Positions 10,054-19,082 of a DNA stretch of 64,000 nt are shown here, in pieces. How positions within the stretch are numbered: the stretch's first letter is position 1; every line of letters begins with the position of its first letter. Source of the stretch: an uncultured Lentisphaeria bacterium (GTDB lineage: Bacteria; Verrucomicrobiota; Lentisphaeria; Victivallales; UBA1829). The notes under the pieces were generated by a model, which saw only the letters and a list, made by a program, of their open reading frames with translations, made no database searches and had not been told where the DNA came from. The position numbers and the translations under genes are program-made. The stretch is from contig CASDPB010000116.1 in assembly GCA_949282305.1 (NCBI GenBank), forward strand, positions 1 to 64,000. The letters are read 5' to 3'.

Positions 10054-10092
10054 GGGGATTCTCATACCTATACAAAGGGTGGTAGAATCCCC
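10054..10092 (+). terminator. Stem-loop between the DUF4139 gene and nrdJ
   Basis: GGGGATTCT (10054-10062) pairs with AGAATCCCC (10084-10092), nine perfect pairs with a 21-base loop that contains a further ACC/GGT pair. It starts 9 bases after the stop codon and is followed by ATTTTCCATTTG, a weak U tract. It is probably a terminator; a leader element for nrdJ is less likely. No cobalamin-riboswitch B12 box was found here. Confidence 0.45.
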
Positions 10093-10128
10093 ATTTTCCA
10101 TTTGTCAACCCCCAAAAGAGAATTTTTC

Positions 10129-10158
10129 TTGAAAAAAGTCTTTGAAAGTTTCTATTTT
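10129..10158 (+). promoter_or_regulatory. Candidate promoter for nrdJ
   Basis: TTGAAA (10129-10134), 18-base spacer, TATTTT (10153-10158), about 85 bases before the nrdJ start. No NrdR box was recognised in the gap. Confidence 0.3.
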
Positions 10159-10243
10159 CATCATTGATATTTCCCTGTTCCGTGCAATATTTCCATGTCT
10201 TTATTTCAATAAATTTCAATCTTAAAGCATAAGGGACTATACG

Positions 10244-12571
10244 ATGACTGCGGAGCAGGGAAAGTACGACATATCCTACGAGATATGGTCAAAAAAGTAT
10301 CGTTATCACGGCGGAGGAGATCTTCCCAAGGACAATACACCGGAAGATACGTTCAAACGGGTGGCACATGCAATCGCTGCAAATGAAGCCGATCCCGCGA
10401 AATGGGAAAAAGAATTCTACGGCATCATGTCCGGATACAAGTTTCTCCCCGGCGGGCGCATTATCGCAAACGCGGGCACGAAGCGCACCGAAGTGACAAT
10501 GTTCAACTGCTTCGTAATGAACAAGATCAACGACTCCATCGACGGTATTTTTGAAACAGTCAAGGAGTCCGCCCTCACCCAGAAACAGGGCGGCGGCGTC
10601 GGATTCGACTTTTCCACAATCCGTCCTTCCGGCTCTAACATCAAAGGCTGCGAGGCGAGCGCCTCCGGTCCTCTGAGCTTCATGCAGGTGCTGGACTCCA
10701 CCTGCCGCACCATCATGAGCGCGGGACAGCGCCGCGGCGCCCAGATGGGCGTCATGCGCTGCGACCACCCGGACATTGAAAACTTCATCACGGCAAAACG
10801 CAACAATGCCGCGCTCCAGATGTTCAACCTCTCCGTCGCCATCACGAACAAGTTCATCGAGGCTGTCAAAGCCGACGCTCCGTGGGATCTCATCTTCGAC
10901 GGCAAGGTCTACAAAACCGTCAAGGCACGCGATCTGTGGGAGCTCATCATGCACTCCACCTACGACTTCGCGGAACCCGGCTTCATCCTGATCGACCGCA
11001 TCAACAAGATGAACAATCTCTATTACTGCGAACAAATCTGTGCGACCAATCCCTGCGGCGAGCAGCCGCTTCCGCCTTACGGCGCATGTCTGCTCGGTTC
11101 CATCAATCTTTCAAAATTTGCGAAAAATCCCTTCACCTCTTCCGCCGAACTTGACAAGGAGGGAATTCGCCAGACCATCATGACGGCGGTCCGCATGCTG
11201 GACAATGTGATCGACCTCAGCAATTATCCGCTGGAACAGCAGGAAGCGGAGGCAAAGGCAAAACGCCGCATGGGAATCGGCATCACCGGACTCGCCGACC
11301 TGTTCATCCAGCTCGGCATCCGGTACGGTTCACCGGAATCCATCGCCATGGCTTCCGAAATCATGAAGACAATCACTTACGCCGCCTACCGTGCCAGTAT
11401 CGAGAATGCCAGGGAAAAGGGGGCGTTCCCGCTGCTCGACAAGGAAAAATACCTTGAGGGAGCGTTCATTTCCCAGCTTCCGCAGGACATCAAGGACGGC
11501 ATCCGCCAGTATGGAATCCGCAACTCGCATCTTACCTCGATTGCTCCGACCGGCACAATCAGTCTGTTCGCGGGCAACGTTTCCAGCGGACTCGAACCTG
11601 TTTTCGCATTCAAATATACAAGAAAAATCCGCAACGGCAAAGAAGGCGACACGACAGATGCCGAAGTCGTCGACTACGCATACAGCGAATACCGCAAGCT
11701 CCGCGGCGCCGAATTCGACCCGAAGAAACTCCCGTCTTATTTCGTCAGTTCCGCGGAAGTGACTCCCGAGGAGCATCTCAACATCCAGGCGGCGCTCCAG
11801 CAGTATGTCGACAGCTCGATCTCCAAGACAATCAACATCCCCTCGGACTATCCCTATGAGGCTTTCAAGGATATTTACATGAAAGCCTATGAAAAAGGAC
11901 TGAAAGGGTGCACGACGTTCCGTCCTTCCGAACACATTACGGGAGTTCTCGTCCGCGATGAAGACAGGAAAAAGAAGGAAGAGAAGAAAAAAGAGACTGT
12001 GGAGCATCCGGTCATTGTCCGTCCTCAGCCTCCGAAGCGTCCGCTTGAACTGGAAGGCACGACCTACAAAATCCGTACGCCGCTTGCCGCCGATGCGCTT
12101 TACGTCACAATCAACGATCTGATCGAGGAAGACGGACGCCGCCGTCCGTATGAAATCTTCATCAACACGAAAAATCTTCAGTATTTCAGCTGGATCGTTG
12201 CCATGACGCGCCTTATTTCGTCGGTATTCCGCCATGATCCCGCCCCGCGCTTCCTTGTGGAAGAACTCAAGAGCATTTACGACCCCAACGGCGGCTACTT
12301 CAGCGAGGGCACCTACATTCCGTCTCTTGCTGCCGACATCGGGCGCATCATTGAGAAACATCTTGAGAAACTCGGCATCATGCCTCATCATTATGAAAAG
12401 AAGACGGAAAAGAAAGCGGAGCCCGTGAAGGAGGAAATTCAGAAAGTCGCCGCTCCGACCGCCGATCAGTTCAACGGAATGCTGATCTGCCCGGTCTGCA
12501 ACGAGCGGAAACTCATCATGCAGGAGAACTGTGTCAAGTGCCTTGCGTGCGGTCACAGCAAATGCGGATGA
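10244..12571 (+). CDS. nrdJ: Adenosylcobalamin-dependent (class II) ribonucleoside-diphosphate reductase
   Basis: A 775-residue enzyme that reduces ribonucleotides to deoxyribonucleotides with a B12-generated thiyl radical. Residues visible: redox Cys89 (MFNCFVMNKI), GGGVGFDFSTIRPSGS 116-131, the radical site N269-P-C271-G-E273 (ATNPCGEQPLPPYGACLLGS), APTGTISLFAG for nucleotide contact, and KGCTTFRPSEHITGVL. A lysine/glutamate-rich linker (about 566-580) leads to a TSCPD-type domain (about 600-710). The end carries a zinc-finger-like CPVC...CVKCLACGHSKCG with the C-terminal cysteines that re-reduce the active site. B12 dependence means oxygen-independent deoxynucleotide synthesis. mraY follows after 22 bases. 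Confidence 0.95.
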   Translation: MTAEQGKYDISYEIWSKKYRYHGGGDLPKDNTPEDTFKRVAHAIAANEADPAKWEKEFYGIMSGYKFLPGGRIIANAGTKRTEVTMFNCFVMNKINDSIDGIFETVKESALTQKQGGGVGFDFSTIRPSGSNIKGCEASASGPLSFMQVLDSTCRTIMSAGQRRGAQMGVMRCDHPDIENFITAKRNNAALQMFNLSVAITNKFIEAVKADAPWDLIFDGKVYKTVKARDLWELIMHSTYDFAEPGFILIDRINKMNNLYYCEQICATNPCGEQPLPPYGACLLGSINLSKFAKNPFTSSAELDKEGIRQTIMTAVRMLDNVIDLSNYPLEQQEAEAKAKRRMGIGITGLADLFIQLGIRYGSPESIAMASEIMKTITYAAYRASIENAREKGAFPLLDKEKYLEGAFISQLPQDIKDGIRQYGIRNSHLTSIAPTGTISLFAGNVSSGLEPVFAFKYTRKIRNGKEGDTTDAEVVDYAYSEYRKLRGAEFDPKKLPSYFVSSAEVTPEEHLNIQAALQQYVDSSISKTINIPSDYPYEAFKDIYMKAYEKGLKGCTTFRPSEHITGVLVRDEDRKKKEEKKKETVEHPVIVRPQPPKRPLELEGTTYKIRTPLAADALYVTINDLIEEDGRRRPYEIFINTKNLQYFSWIVAMTRLISSVFRHDPAPRFLVEELKSIYDPNGGYFSEGTYIPSLAADIGRIIEKHLEKLGIMPHHYEKKTEKKAEPVKEEIQKVAAPTADQFNGMLICPVCNERKLIMQENCVKCLACGHSKCG

Positions 12572-12593
12572 GTTCCGGAAAGGATGACATCTG

Positions 12594-13778
12594 ATGCTTT
12601 ACCTGCTGGCAAATCTGCGCGAGTATTTCGGACCGTTGCGTCTGTTTGAATACGTGACTTTCCGTTCCGGCGGCGCGTTGATCACGTCGATGCTGCTCGT
12701 GATTTTTCTCGGGCCGTGGACCATCCGCCGCCTGAAAAAGTTCTGCGTGCCGAAATCCGCGCGGCTTGAAGGGCTCGTCGCCGAACAGTTCGTGGATCAC
12801 TCCAAGGATAAAACCCCCACCATGGGGGGACTGCTGATCATTTTTTCGATCGTGTTTTCCACAATCTTCTGGGGGGATCTCTCGAACCGGATGGTGCTTG
12901 TCTTCCTGCTGGTGCTGCTGCCTCTCACCGCACTCGGGTTCTACGACGATTACATCAAAGTCAAATATAAGCGGAGCGTTCGGGACGGCGTTTCCGGAAA
13001 GGTGAAACTGCTGGTTCAGTTTCTCGTGAGCTTCGTGGCTCTTTACATTATCTACAAGATGCCGGATACGATGACCACCAAGTTTCTGATCCCGTTTTTC
13101 AAGGATCCGATCTGCCTGAAACCGGCAGGCGACACCATCCAGTTCTGGCTTCCGCCCCAGCTGCTGCCGACTCCTCTGTTCACCTTCCCCGCCTCATGGG
13201 CCCTCCTTGCAGTCGGGCTGATTTTCATTGTGAACATTCTTTTTGTCGCCTTCTTCAGCAATGCGGTAAACCTCACGGACGGCAAAGACGGCCTGGCGGC
13301 GGGCTGCACGGTATTCTGCGTGCTCTCTTTCGCGGCGGTCGCCTACATGCACGGGCATGTGGTATTCGCAAAATATCTTTCCATTCCCTATATTCCGGAA
13401 CTGGGAGAAATCAGCGTATTCGCTTCGGCAATGGCGGGGGCGTGTATCGGCTTTCTGTGGTACAACTGCAAACCGGCGTCCGTGTTCATGGGGGATACGG
13501 GAAGCCTGCCCCTGGGCGGAAGCATCGGACTGATCGCAATCCTGATGGGACAGCAGTTTCTGCTGATCGTAACAGGTTTCGTCTTCCTGATGGAAGGGGT
13601 ATCCGTCATAATCCAGGTCGCCAGCCTCAGGCTGATCGGCAGACGCGTTTTTCTCTGCACTCCGATTCATCACCACTTTGAACAGAAAGGCTGGTCGGAA
13701 ACGCAGATCGTGATCCGTTTCTGGGTCATAGCCGGAATTTGCGCCCTGATCGGCCTTGCAACCTTGAAATTGCGCTGA
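12594..13778 (+). CDS. mraY: Phospho-N-acetylmuramoyl-pentapeptide transferase
   Basis: A 394-residue integral membrane enzyme that makes lipid I by moving phospho-MurNAc-pentapeptide to undecaprenyl phosphate. Signatures: DHSKDKTPTMGGLLII near residue 65, the Asp pair in GFYDDYIKVKYKRS, NAVNLTDGKDGLAAG, FMGDTGSLPLGG and HHHFEQKGWSETQIVIRFW near the end. About ten membrane segments are visible. It is somewhat longer than the usual 320-360 residues because of an extended loop around 150-185. It follows nrdJ by 22 bases, and no mur, fts or mra neighbour is present, so this gene is outside a dcw cluster. Confidence 0.95.
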   Translation: MLYLLANLREYFGPLRLFEYVTFRSGGALITSMLLVIFLGPWTIRRLKKFCVPKSARLEGLVAEQFVDHSKDKTPTMGGLLIIFSIVFSTIFWGDLSNRMVLVFLLVLLPLTALGFYDDYIKVKYKRSVRDGVSGKVKLLVQFLVSFVALYIIYKMPDTMTTKFLIPFFKDPICLKPAGDTIQFWLPPQLLPTPLFTFPASWALLAVGLIFIVNILFVAFFSNAVNLTDGKDGLAAGCTVFCVLSFAAVAYMHGHVVFAKYLSIPYIPELGEISVFASAMAGACIGFLWYNCKPASVFMGDTGSLPLGGSIGLIAILMGQQFLLIVTGFVFLMEGVSVIIQVASLRLIGRRVFLCTPIHHHFEQKGWSETQIVIRFWVIAGICALIGLATLKLR

Positions 13779-13896
13779 AAAATGAAAGAATAATTTTTTT
13801 GAGGCGTTTTTTTGCTTGCATTTTTCCAAAAAAGCGATAGTGTAATCTTCATTATTGGAAAACGGATGTTTTAATCTCTAATTAAGGAACAGTAAG

Positions 13897-14142
13897 ATGG
13901 ACGGAAAGAAAGAAATTTACGCAGACGGTATCGGCCAGATTCACTTTACAGGCGGAATGGTCCGTTATGATTTTGTCACTCTTCAGCCGAAAGAAGAGGG
14001 AATGCCTCCCGAATACCAGTCCAGTGTCCGTATTATCATGCCCACGCAGGGCTTTCTTGCTACATTCAACTCCATGCAGAAGCTGATTGACAAGCTCCTC
14101 GAAGGCGGTTTCATCAAGAAAAACGAAAACGCCCAAAAGTAA
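13897..14142 (+). CDS. Small protein of unknown function (81 aa)
   Basis: Starts MDGKKEIYADGIGQIHFTGG, with a good ribosome-binding site (AAGGAAC, 6 bases upstream) and its own terminator immediately after, so I take it as a real single gene. There is no signal peptide or membrane segment. The pattern, a short beta start followed by VRIIMPTQGFLATFNSMQKLIDKLLEGG, is reminiscent of DUF3467-type small proteins, but I cannot confirm membership. It lies between mraY and a TolC-like gene. Confidence 0.65.
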   Translation: MDGKKEIYADGIGQIHFTGGMVRYDFVTLQPKEEGMPPEYQSSVRIIMPTQGFLATFNSMQKLIDKLLEGGFIKKNENAQK

Positions 14143-14151
14143 GGACAGTGC

Positions 14152-14180
14152 ACCGGACGGAAATCCGCCGTCCGGTTTTT
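14152..14180 (+). terminator. Intrinsic terminator after the 81-aa gene
   Basis: ACCGGACGG (14152-14160) pairs perfectly with CCGTCCGGT (14168-14176) around a 7-base loop, followed by TTTTT. Strong canonical terminator. Confidence 0.9.
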
Positions 14181-14199
14181 CTGTCTTTGCAGAAGGTTC

Positions 14200-14236
14200 A
14201 AAATATGCCGCCGGCGAGTGGTCGGCAGTATATTTT
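14200..14236 (+). promoter_or_regulatory. Long imperfect hairpin upstream of the TolC-like gene
   Basis: AAAATATGCCG (14200-14210) can pair with CGGCAGTATATTTT (14223-14236), leaving a 3-base bulge and a 12-base loop. It sits 40 bases before the start codon, in the promoter/leader region. Function unknown; it could be an operator or an mRNA structure. Confidence 0.3.
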
Positions 14237-14276
14237 GAGTTTTCTGTAACTTATATTTAACAAACGGAGTAACCCT

Positions 14277-15773
14277 ATGCTGAAGACGTATTTTTCAGTG
14301 GTCATAGCACTTGGTTTCGTAACCATACTTACTGTCACCGGCTGCAAAAGTGAAGAAGATTTCCGTATCGAACGCGCCAATAATGCCAGACTGCACTTTG
14401 AAATGGCGCAGTTCAAGGAACTGCCGCAGGATGTTCACCTGACTCTTCCCGAATGTATCCGCCTGGCACTCGAAAACAATCTGGACGCCAAGGTCTACAA
14501 GCTGGAAGAAGCCGTTGCCCGGGAAATGCGGACCGCCGAAGTGCTGGGAATGCTGCCTGAAATCAATATCAACAACAACTTCACCGGACGTTCCAACACG
14601 CCGGCATCCAGCAGTAAAGCATACAAGAGCGGCGGCGCCACTTACGGAGCCAGCACAAGTTCCGACCGCAACATCAATGCCTTCAATATTGATTTTGCGC
14701 TGAGCATCATGGATTTCGGGCTTGCCTTCTTCAATTCACAGCAGGCACATGACCGTTATCTCATGCGTCAGCAGAGATCCGAGCGCGTTTCTCAGAATCT
14801 GACGCTTGATGTTGTCCGTGTCTACTTCCAGGTTGCCGCGGCACAGCGGGCAATGAATATCACACGCGGTCTTCTGAATACCTGCCGTGACCGCACCGAT
14901 TTGATCAAACGGCTCAGCGCCGCCAAGAAGATCACACCGTTCCGCGCATTCGACGAAACCAGCCGCTTCATCGAAATGGAAAGAAAGCTGACCGGTTACA
15001 TTCTCGACTACCAGAACGCCTGCATTGAACTTCGTTCTCTGCTCGGATACTATCCGACTGCCAACATCACGGTGGATGACTCCGTGCTTGCCAAAGTTCC
15101 GGAATTCAAATTCCCGGAAATGGAGGTCATGGAGCAGATCGCCCTGATGAAGAGACCGGAACTCTATGAAATTGACATGCAGAAACACATCAATGTGGTC
15201 GAATGCAGAAAAGTCCTGCTCTCCATGTTCCCGAGCGCAAGACTTTTTGCCGATTACAATAACAACAACAATTCGTATCTCTACAAGGAAAACTGGTGGG
15301 AACTCGGCATTCAGTCCGCATTCAATCTCCTCAAAATTCCGCAGAAAATCGGCGAATACATGAGTTATCAGGCACAGGTGGAGGCGGAACAGGTCCGCTC
15401 CTACGGACAAGCGATCACCGTTATGGCGCAGGTAAGAATTGCCCATGCAGACATCCTCGCCAACAAGGAAATTCTTGATACAAACACCCGGACCTTTGAA
15501 AACTACAATACCCATCTGACAAACTCGCTGAAAAATCAGCAGATCACCGGTGATCTTTCCCGTCTTGAGCTGGATCACATGCGCCTGATGACAGCGGAAA
15601 GCGACATCCAGCGCATCATGGCCCTCGGAAATTACTACGTTTCCTACTACCGTCTGCTAAACGCCATCGGCATTCGGAGCATGACGGACAGTGATGTGAA
15701 AGCTCTGACGGAAGAATTCAATGCCGCTCAGGGAGAGGCGAAAAAGGAAATCGCCAAAGCGGAACAGAAGTAA
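14277..15773 (+). CDS. TolC/OEP-family outer membrane efflux lipoprotein
   Basis: A 498-residue lipoprotein: lipobox TVTGC with Cys at about residue 23. It has the two-fold OEP repeat typical of TolC-like outer membrane channels: LTLPECIRLALENNLDAKVYKLE near residue 55, long helices through 150-250, a second half beginning near MEQIALMKRPELYEID, and QITGDLSRLELDHMRLMTAESDI. Such proteins form trimeric exit ducts for efflux pumps or type I secretion. No inner membrane pump or adaptor gene is adjacent, so the partner is unknown. A terminator follows. Confidence 0.85.
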   Translation: MLKTYFSVVIALGFVTILTVTGCKSEEDFRIERANNARLHFEMAQFKELPQDVHLTLPECIRLALENNLDAKVYKLEEAVAREMRTAEVLGMLPEININNNFTGRSNTPASSSKAYKSGGATYGASTSSDRNINAFNIDFALSIMDFGLAFFNSQQAHDRYLMRQQRSERVSQNLTLDVVRVYFQVAAAQRAMNITRGLLNTCRDRTDLIKRLSAAKKITPFRAFDETSRFIEMERKLTGYILDYQNACIELRSLLGYYPTANITVDDSVLAKVPEFKFPEMEVMEQIALMKRPELYEIDMQKHINVVECRKVLLSMFPSARLFADYNNNNNSYLYKENWWELGIQSAFNLLKIPQKIGEYMSYQAQVEAEQVRSYGQAITVMAQVRIAHADILANKEILDTNTRTFENYNTHLTNSLKNQQITGDLSRLELDHMRLMTAESDIQRIMALGNYYVSYYRLLNAIGIRSMTDSDVKALTEEFNAAQGEAKKEIAKAEQK

Positions 15774-15795
15774 GAAATTGCCGGAATTTATTTTC

Positions 15796-15826
15796 AGCCT
15801 GCGCAGAGCACTGTGCAGGCTTTTTT
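15796..15826 (+). terminator. Intrinsic terminator after the TolC-like gene
   Basis: AGCCTGCGCA (15796-15805) pairs with TGTGCAGGCT (15812-15821, one G-U) around a 6-base loop, followed by a run of six T. Confidence 0.85.
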
Positions 15827-15934
15827 ATTTCAGAAGAAGAACTCCGGGTTCAGACTGCAGCAAAAAGGAGTATAAGACTTGCAATCCTATACTCCGAAAT
15901 ACAGACCGCACTGCTGCGGCAGACAGCCGTGCCG

Positions 15935-16747
15935 TCACAAAAGATTTTCGGCGGCAAATTTGACCGCATTGTCGAAAATGACTTTGCCTTCCCCCCACTC
16001 GGGAAGTCTTCCCTCCAGTTTCTGAGACTGCCAGTCAGGGGCGTTGAACGGGGAAAGGAATGCCTCCGGATGCGGCATCAGACCGAAAATCCGTCCGGTG
16101 GAATCGCAGATTCCGGCAATATCGTTGATCGAGCCGTTCGGATTCTCCGGGAATCCCTTTGCTTTGGAACCGTCCGCAGAAACATAACGCAGCGCAACGA
16201 GATTTTCAGATTCGATACGTGCAATCACGTCCTCGTCCGCGACAAATTTGCCTTCTCCGTGGCGAACAGGCAGCCGGAAAGTTTTGATTCCTTTCGTAAA
16301 GACGCAGGGAGACTTTTCATTGGCGCCGAGTGTCACCCAGTCATCGCGGAAGACACCGGAATCGTTATGCGTCAGCGCCGCCTGCTGCTCGAAATATCTG
16401 CCGTCCAGAGCGGGGGCAAGACCAAGCCGGGTCAAGGTCTGAAACCCGTTGCAGATGCCGATCACGAGCTTTCCCGCTTTGACGAACGCCTTGATGTCTT
16501 CGCTGAGCCGGAATTTCAAACGGTTTGCAAAGACCGTCCCGGAACCGAGATGATCCCCGAAAGCAAATCCGCCGATAAACGCGAGAATGTGAAACTCATC
16601 CAGTTTTCTTTTCCCGTTGAGCAGATCGTTCAGATGAACCTGTTCAGCAGTCGCGCCTGCGGATTCAAATGCGGCGGCGGTCTCCTTTTCGCAGTTGAGC
16701 CCTACGCCGGTAATGATTAAAGCCTTAACATCAGAATACTTGCCCAT
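15935..16747 (-). CDS. purQ: Phosphoribosylformylglycinamidine synthase, glutaminase subunit
   Basis: A 270-residue class I glutamine amidotransferase of de novo purine synthesis, which passes ammonia to PurL for FGAM formation. The nucleophile is Cys99 in VIGICNGFQTL, and the His/Glu pair is in GLMPHPEAFLSP. IGGFAFGDHLGSG (58-70) is the oxyanion strand. The ATG at 16747 is chosen (GGAG 9 bases upstream); an in-frame start at 16816 would add a non-homologous hydrophobic stretch. No purL or purS gene is adjacent. Confidence 0.93.
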   Translation of the reverse strand: MGKYSDVKALIITGVGLNCEKETAAAFESAGATAEQVHLNDLLNGKRKLDEFHILAFIGGFAFGDHLGSGTVFANRLKFRLSEDIKAFVKAGKLVIGICNGFQTLTRLGLAPALDGRYFEQQAALTHNDSGVFRDDWVTLGANEKSPCVFTKGIKTFRLPVRHGEGKFVADEDVIARIESENLVALRYVSADGSKAKGFPENPNGSINDIAGICDSTGRIFGLMPHPEAFLSPFNAPDWQSQKLEGRLPEWGEGKVIFDNAVKFAAENLL

Positions 16748-16869
16748 AAAAATCTCCAGTTTGAATAGACGTAAGAATTTAACCTGAAAACGTCTAAAAA
16801 TCAAACCTGAAAACAAAAAAAGTCTTCTTTCCGTTTTCCATTGAGCCTGAAACGGCTGAAAAACACCAG

Positions 16870-19065
16870 CTATTTCTTTTCCCTGATGACTTTTACTTCA
16901 AGAGGCGCCAAAGAAATCTCCTTGCCGTTTCCGGAAACAACGCCTTTTTCTCTCGTGGCATTGACCAGAATTTCAAGTTTTTCTCCCTTCAAATTCCAGG
17001 AAGCGCCGAAAATCTCCTTTTCTCCGGTGGAAATCTCCGCAAAATCGCCATTGATGAAAAATTCTTCCAGACTGCGTATCTCCTTCACCAGTTTCAACAT
17101 TTCATCGCGCAATGCGGGATGCTTGTTCAGGTCGAATCTGGAATCCGTGTAAGTATAGAAGAAGATCCCCCGCACCCCTGCGGCAAGAGCCTGATAAGTC
17201 ATATTCCGGATTTCCTCCGGAGTCGGAGTCCGGAAGAAAGCATCTCCTTCATATCCAAAGGCCTGCGGAACGGCAAAAGGCAGATGTGAAGTTCCTTCCA
17301 GCATTTTCACCAGCTCACGCATATTGTAATAAACCATGGAGATCGGCGCTTTGGGCAGCGGATAGGGATCATGACCAACCAGATCGGCACATCGGAGATA
17401 TCCGTCCGTAAAACCGCTCCTTGTCATAATGACAACGGTGGAAAAGGAATCAAAATGTTTTTTCCGCAAATCCCTTCTCTTCTTCATTAAAACGGCTTTC
17501 GCCTCTCCCCGTGAATCCGGCTCATCCGAAACAGCATATCCGATCACAGCCGGATAATTTTTTTTCGGCGGCGGTCCTCCAAGCCGCACTTTTACGCCAC
17601 GCCGGGAAGCATAATTGATAAAAGTCTCAAAATCCGGATCTCCTTCGGGACGCCGCTGACTGAATAAAAGAATATCCTTCCCCGCCTTGCTTACAAAATC
17701 CACTGCAGAAAGCCGCGCCTCGTCAGAAGTCTTCCAGGTAATGTGATAAAAACCGAGAGGAAACACTTTCCTTCCGTCCAGCCGCAGAATATTGTCCATC
17801 CCCACACAGTTCAAAGGATTCCGCTTAAAAACAACAAGAGGAGCCTTGATCTCAAAAAGCTGTTTTCCGGAGTTCCGGCAACGCAGAACAGCCCTCAGAC
17901 AGTATTCTCCGGCATTCAGAAAACTCAGATCACAGTGATACAGATTTTCTCTGATCTTCTTCATTTTCACTTCCTGATCTCCGGCATACAGAACAACCTG
18001 ATATTTCTCTACATCACTGAAAACAGACGCGGTGGAAAATTCCACTGGAAACGTTCCGGCAATCAAAGGATAAACTTCATCACGCCACGGAAGAAATGTC
18101 ACGGGTACCTCAACCTCTTTGAACGATTTCAGGTGAATCTCATGATTCTGCATCCTCACCGTCAATGTAAAAAGCAGAGGTTTTGCTGAAGACACTTCAT
18201 AAGGAACGGAAAAGTCATACGTTCCGTTTCTCCCGGAATCTATTGTCTGCCCGCCCAGGATTTTTCCATCCTGCGACACAGTCCACGTGAAGGTGGCTTT
18301 TCTGTCACTGCCCGGCAGTGACAGTGTTGATTTCAAAACGTTTTTCCCATACGATCTTCCATATTCAAAGGTCTTCAGTTCCACTCCCATACGGTTCAAT
18401 TTGGAGGCGGCAAGGATATTTTCGATATACGCCCGGAAAGCAGCCTGTCTGCCGTTCCCGAAATCGAAATACGTCGTTGTAAAAATAAGCCCTTTCCCGA
18501 ATTTCCGGTAAAGCATCACGGGCATGCCATCCCCGCATTCTGCCATGCTGACCCATCCTTCCGGCTGAGTATGGTGCAGCCATAATGGCAGGTTGGCAAA
18601 AGTTTCCTCCAGCCGGTTCGGGAAAAAATTCACACTCAACGCGGGATCCCAGACACGCCGGGTAATCCGTTGTATGTCTTTGTCGGTGCAGCAGCGCCCA
18701 TAACGTACTTGAAAATCTTTTCCGAAATGGTGAATGACACGATGAAGTGCGCGCGGCGAGCAGGCAGTGACCAGCAGAAGTGTGCCGCCATTTTTCAAGT
18801 ATTCTTTCATCTCCGGAGCAACTGCTTCCCAGTCACAGGGCATCTTATCCCCGCTTCCTGTTCCATTGATGATGAGCTCAAAGTCTGAAAAGCGTTTTGC
18901 GCCGGCAGCGAGGTCCTTGCACAGAATACGCTCCACTGTCCAGTCTTTATTCGCTGCGATGATCTTATATTCCCGGTCATAGGTGCCTGTCACAATTGCA
19001 ATCCGATCCGCCGGCAGGACAAAAGGCAGAAGCAGCAAAACTGCAAGACTCAAAAAGTGTTTCAT
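16870..19065 (-). CDS. Secreted protein with amidotransferase-like N-terminus and glycosidase-like C-terminus
   Basis: A 731-residue exported protein (signal peptide 1-19, hydrophobic LAVLLLLPFVLPA). Residues about 20-230 look like a ThuA/class I GATase-like sandwich (MKEYLKNGGTLLLVTACSPR, LIFTTTYFDFGNGRQ). A beta-sandwich middle (about 240-420) follows, then a putative TIM barrel (about 425-680) with FPLGFYHITWKTSDE, AVIGYAVSDEPDS (an acidic pair where retaining hydrolases carry a catalytic acid) and AAGVRGIFFYTYTDSRFD. The end has a short beta domain. I cannot name a CAZy family. It is third in a cassette with a GntR/LacI-type regulator and a pseudopilin (17 bases after the pseudopilin gene), so a polysaccharide substrate is likely. 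Confidence 0.6.
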   Translation of the reverse strand: MKHFLSLAVLLLLPFVLPADRIAIVTGTYDREYKIIAANKDWTVERILCKDLAAGAKRFSDFELIINGTGSGDKMPCDWEAVAPEMKEYLKNGGTLLLVTACSPRALHRVIHHFGKDFQVRYGRCCTDKDIQRITRRVWDPALSVNFFPNRLEETFANLPLWLHHTQPEGWVSMAECGDGMPVMLYRKFGKGLIFTTTYFDFGNGRQAAFRAYIENILAASKLNRMGVELKTFEYGRSYGKNVLKSTLSLPGSDRKATFTWTVSQDGKILGGQTIDSGRNGTYDFSVPYEVSSAKPLLFTLTVRMQNHEIHLKSFKEVEVPVTFLPWRDEVYPLIAGTFPVEFSTASVFSDVEKYQVVLYAGDQEVKMKKIRENLYHCDLSFLNAGEYCLRAVLRCRNSGKQLFEIKAPLVVFKRNPLNCVGMDNILRLDGRKVFPLGFYHITWKTSDEARLSAVDFVSKAGKDILLFSQRRPEGDPDFETFINYASRRGVKVRLGGPPPKKNYPAVIGYAVSDEPDSRGEAKAVLMKKRRDLRKKHFDSFSTVVIMTRSGFTDGYLRCADLVGHDPYPLPKAPISMVYYNMRELVKMLEGTSHLPFAVPQAFGYEGDAFFRTPTPEEIRNMTYQALAAGVRGIFFYTYTDSRFDLNKHPALRDEMLKLVKEIRSLEEFFINGDFAEISTGEKEIFGASWNLKGEKLEILVNATREKGVVSGNGKEISLAPLEVKVIREKK

Positions 19066-19082
19066 GGAATATCTTCCTTCCT

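Noticed and set aside
10045-10243. Cobalamin riboswitch before the B12-dependent reductase
   Set aside because: No B12-box sequence and too little structured sequence; only one simple stem-loop is present.
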